Assembly: GCA_029817715.1 (NCBI GenBank)
Contig: JARUPY010000005.1
Location: 62,001-126,000 of the forward strand
DNA from: Melastoma dodecandrum
Taxonomy: Eukaryota; Streptophyta; Magnoliopsida; Myrtales; Melastomataceae
DNA length: 64,000 bases
Reading direction: 5' to 3'
Both the position numbers and the translations under genes were made by a program. The notes beneath the pieces are model-generated. The model ran no database searches. It was not told the origin of the DNA and saw only the letters and a program-made list of their open reading frames with translations. Shown in pieces: positions 62,461-64,000 of the stretch (positions are counted from its first letter, which is position 1; each line of letters begins with the position of its first letter).

Positions 62461-62485
62461 CAAGGCATGGCGCCTCCATGCCTTG
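62461..62485. repeat. perfect hairpin, 10-bp stem and 5-base loop
   Basis: CAAGGCATGG and CCATGCCTTG are exact reverse complements separated by CGCCT. The hairpin lies near CCCACATTGGATG (62428-62440), a word of the kind often found in plant LTRs. A retroelement LTR remnant is possible but not shown. Confidence 0.7.
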
Positions 62486-64000
62486 TAGAGTTCACCAGGC
62501 ACAACCCATCTTCCTGAATCTCGACATCCTCTCAAACTACATCTGTTAACAATAACTTCAATCCTCATTCAAATCCCCTTCATTAACTTCCAAACAGTGA
62601 CGAATATTCCCATGTTATAAACGTTAATCAAATCTACCCATTTTCTAGGCAAGACAACTCTTGACTTACTTCTTCCTTGGAGTAACAACTTCAACTACTT
62701 TGACTCTTTTCTTTTTCATTAAGAGAATCGCTGGGAGAACCATGAAACAAAAGAAAGAAGAAGTTTAGTAGCTGACTCCAGTTCAGATGCGGATTCTCCC
62801 TGTGTTCATCTCCATTTGGCCTCGATTCAATTGCAGAGAAGGGACAAAAAACAACAAATCAGGAGTGCCACGCTTCAATAGGAATATGGAATAATTGAAG
62901 GAGTCATGGGACAAAATGAGATAGCGGAGAATAGGAAATGGAGAAAATAAGTGGGGCGGGCATGAGCCACCAGTTGTATCGGTAAAGTTCGATGATGAAA
63001 ATTTTGATAAAGGGACAATACTTTTTGTTGCTCTTACATAATGAAATCCCCCCCTCCCCCCTGCGCCTTCTGTAATTCTTTGGTGGCCCCTGTGTTTTAG
63101 CAGACTATTGTTAGTCCCTTTGAACATACTCATTTCTCTTTTTCCCCCGAAATGCGCAAAAAAAAAGCAAGGAGGTATCACAAGCATTAGCCCTCTGAGT
63201 ACAAATGAAATATTCTTAAAAGCTCCAAGATTTCAGTTCCTCCATGGCATCTGCTGACTGACAGGAGAATGGAATATATGCACGCGTCTTTAGCTCACAG
63301 AACCCACAGGACGTACTGACGACGGACAAAATCAGGACTTTAAACGGACAAACCAAATTTGTTTTTTCTTTATCATAGGACAACTGGGTTCATTAAAAAG
63401 GAAGATGACAGATCTCTACGTGGATTTATCACACCAACATCACACAGTTAGGCAATGGATAGGTGGTGATTTTGGTTGCTCTTGAGAATTGCGCTAGGTG
63501 AGGAGGAGGAGGAATGAGGGAGCAGGCGCTGGGCCAATGAAGTTCCCCCATCCTTTTGTTGCTGTGTGTGAAAATAGAAAGAAGACATGATAGTTTGAAA
63601 GGGAAAACTGTGGGTAATATAAAAAAAAAACAAGGTAACGGACTCATTTGATGGGATGGGGCGAAATTCGTATGAGTCAAGTGATGTGTGTTCTTTGAGG
63701 TTCGGTGTATTTGCTGGTAAGGCCATGTTTTGCTTTGTCCTCCTTGACTTTATATTGACAATTCGCCTTGAAGCATCATCTTGTTTTTTCTCTCCTCTCG
63801 CTTATTATTTGTCTAATCATCTGCTGATTTTTTTTTTCTCTATCAGAGCAATTCTGGACTACTATATCCTGGGTGGCGGAGCCTTCTTCCCAGACATCAA
63901 TTTTTTGATAGCGAGGAAGGAGGGTCATGGAAAATATTAAAAAGCCACCGTGGGCTTGCTTCTCTTGGAGGAAAATCTGTATGGTGGTTGTGACTGTGTA
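62486..64000. other. unannotated right edge
   Basis: There is no supported gene. Minus-strand frames at 63187-62783 and 63726-63429, and a plus-strand frame at 63656-63940, are without known domains. A run of A lies near 63621-63630 and T runs near 63828-63836. A gene continuing beyond 64000 cannot be excluded. Confidence 0.3.

Overview
The window is nuclear DNA of a flowering plant. It holds two intron-split, plant-type host genes on the minus strand. The first is a cutin-type sn-2 glycerol-3-phosphate acyltransferase. The second is a PA-type signal peptide peptidase-like protease. The rest is mostly mobile DNA: a Ty1/copia remnant, a Mutator-like element (MULE) with a FAR1-type transposase and a plant-style Ulp1-like protease, and a pararetrovirus-like element. 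No single species can be named from the sequence.

Layout. 1-571 and 9871-about 10105 are two halves of one decayed minus-strand copia gag-pol gene. It is split by a MULE at 581-9861, which has 761-bp terminal inverted repeats and a perfect 9-bp target duplication (CTTGAAATG). Inside the MULE, the broken transposase reads right (1964-3992) and the multi-exon Ulp1-like gene reads left (8206-4637), so the two converge. A GC-rich block lies upstream of each gene, just inside each TIR. The acyltransferase gene follows at 12633-10752 with five exons that can be placed to the base. It looks intact except for two single-base insertions in exon 4. The SPPL gene (about 19914-15115) keeps its YD, GxGD and PAL catalytic motifs but carries stops and frameshifts.

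20838-21401 is an almost pure C tract containing a single G. 21402-29417 holds no gene I recognise.

The most unusual structure is 29418-47158. It is a 17.7-kb head-to-head inverted dimer of one reverse-transcribing element. Two arms of about 8.3 kb read outward from a spacer at about 37.76-38.85 kb. Each arm has, in order, a zinc knuckle, an aspartic protease, a reverse transcriptase and an RNase H. I find no integrase and no LTRs, so an endogenous pararetrovirus (Caulimoviridae-like) fits better than an LTR retrotransposon. Both copies are decayed. Aligning the arms by eye shows poly-C or poly-G tracts in one arm that are absent from the other. These may be assembly artefacts, and with the short indels in the host genes they suggest caution about base-level accuracy.

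47159-64000 contains no gene I can name, only low-complexity tracts, a perfect hairpin and a few unexplained ORFs.
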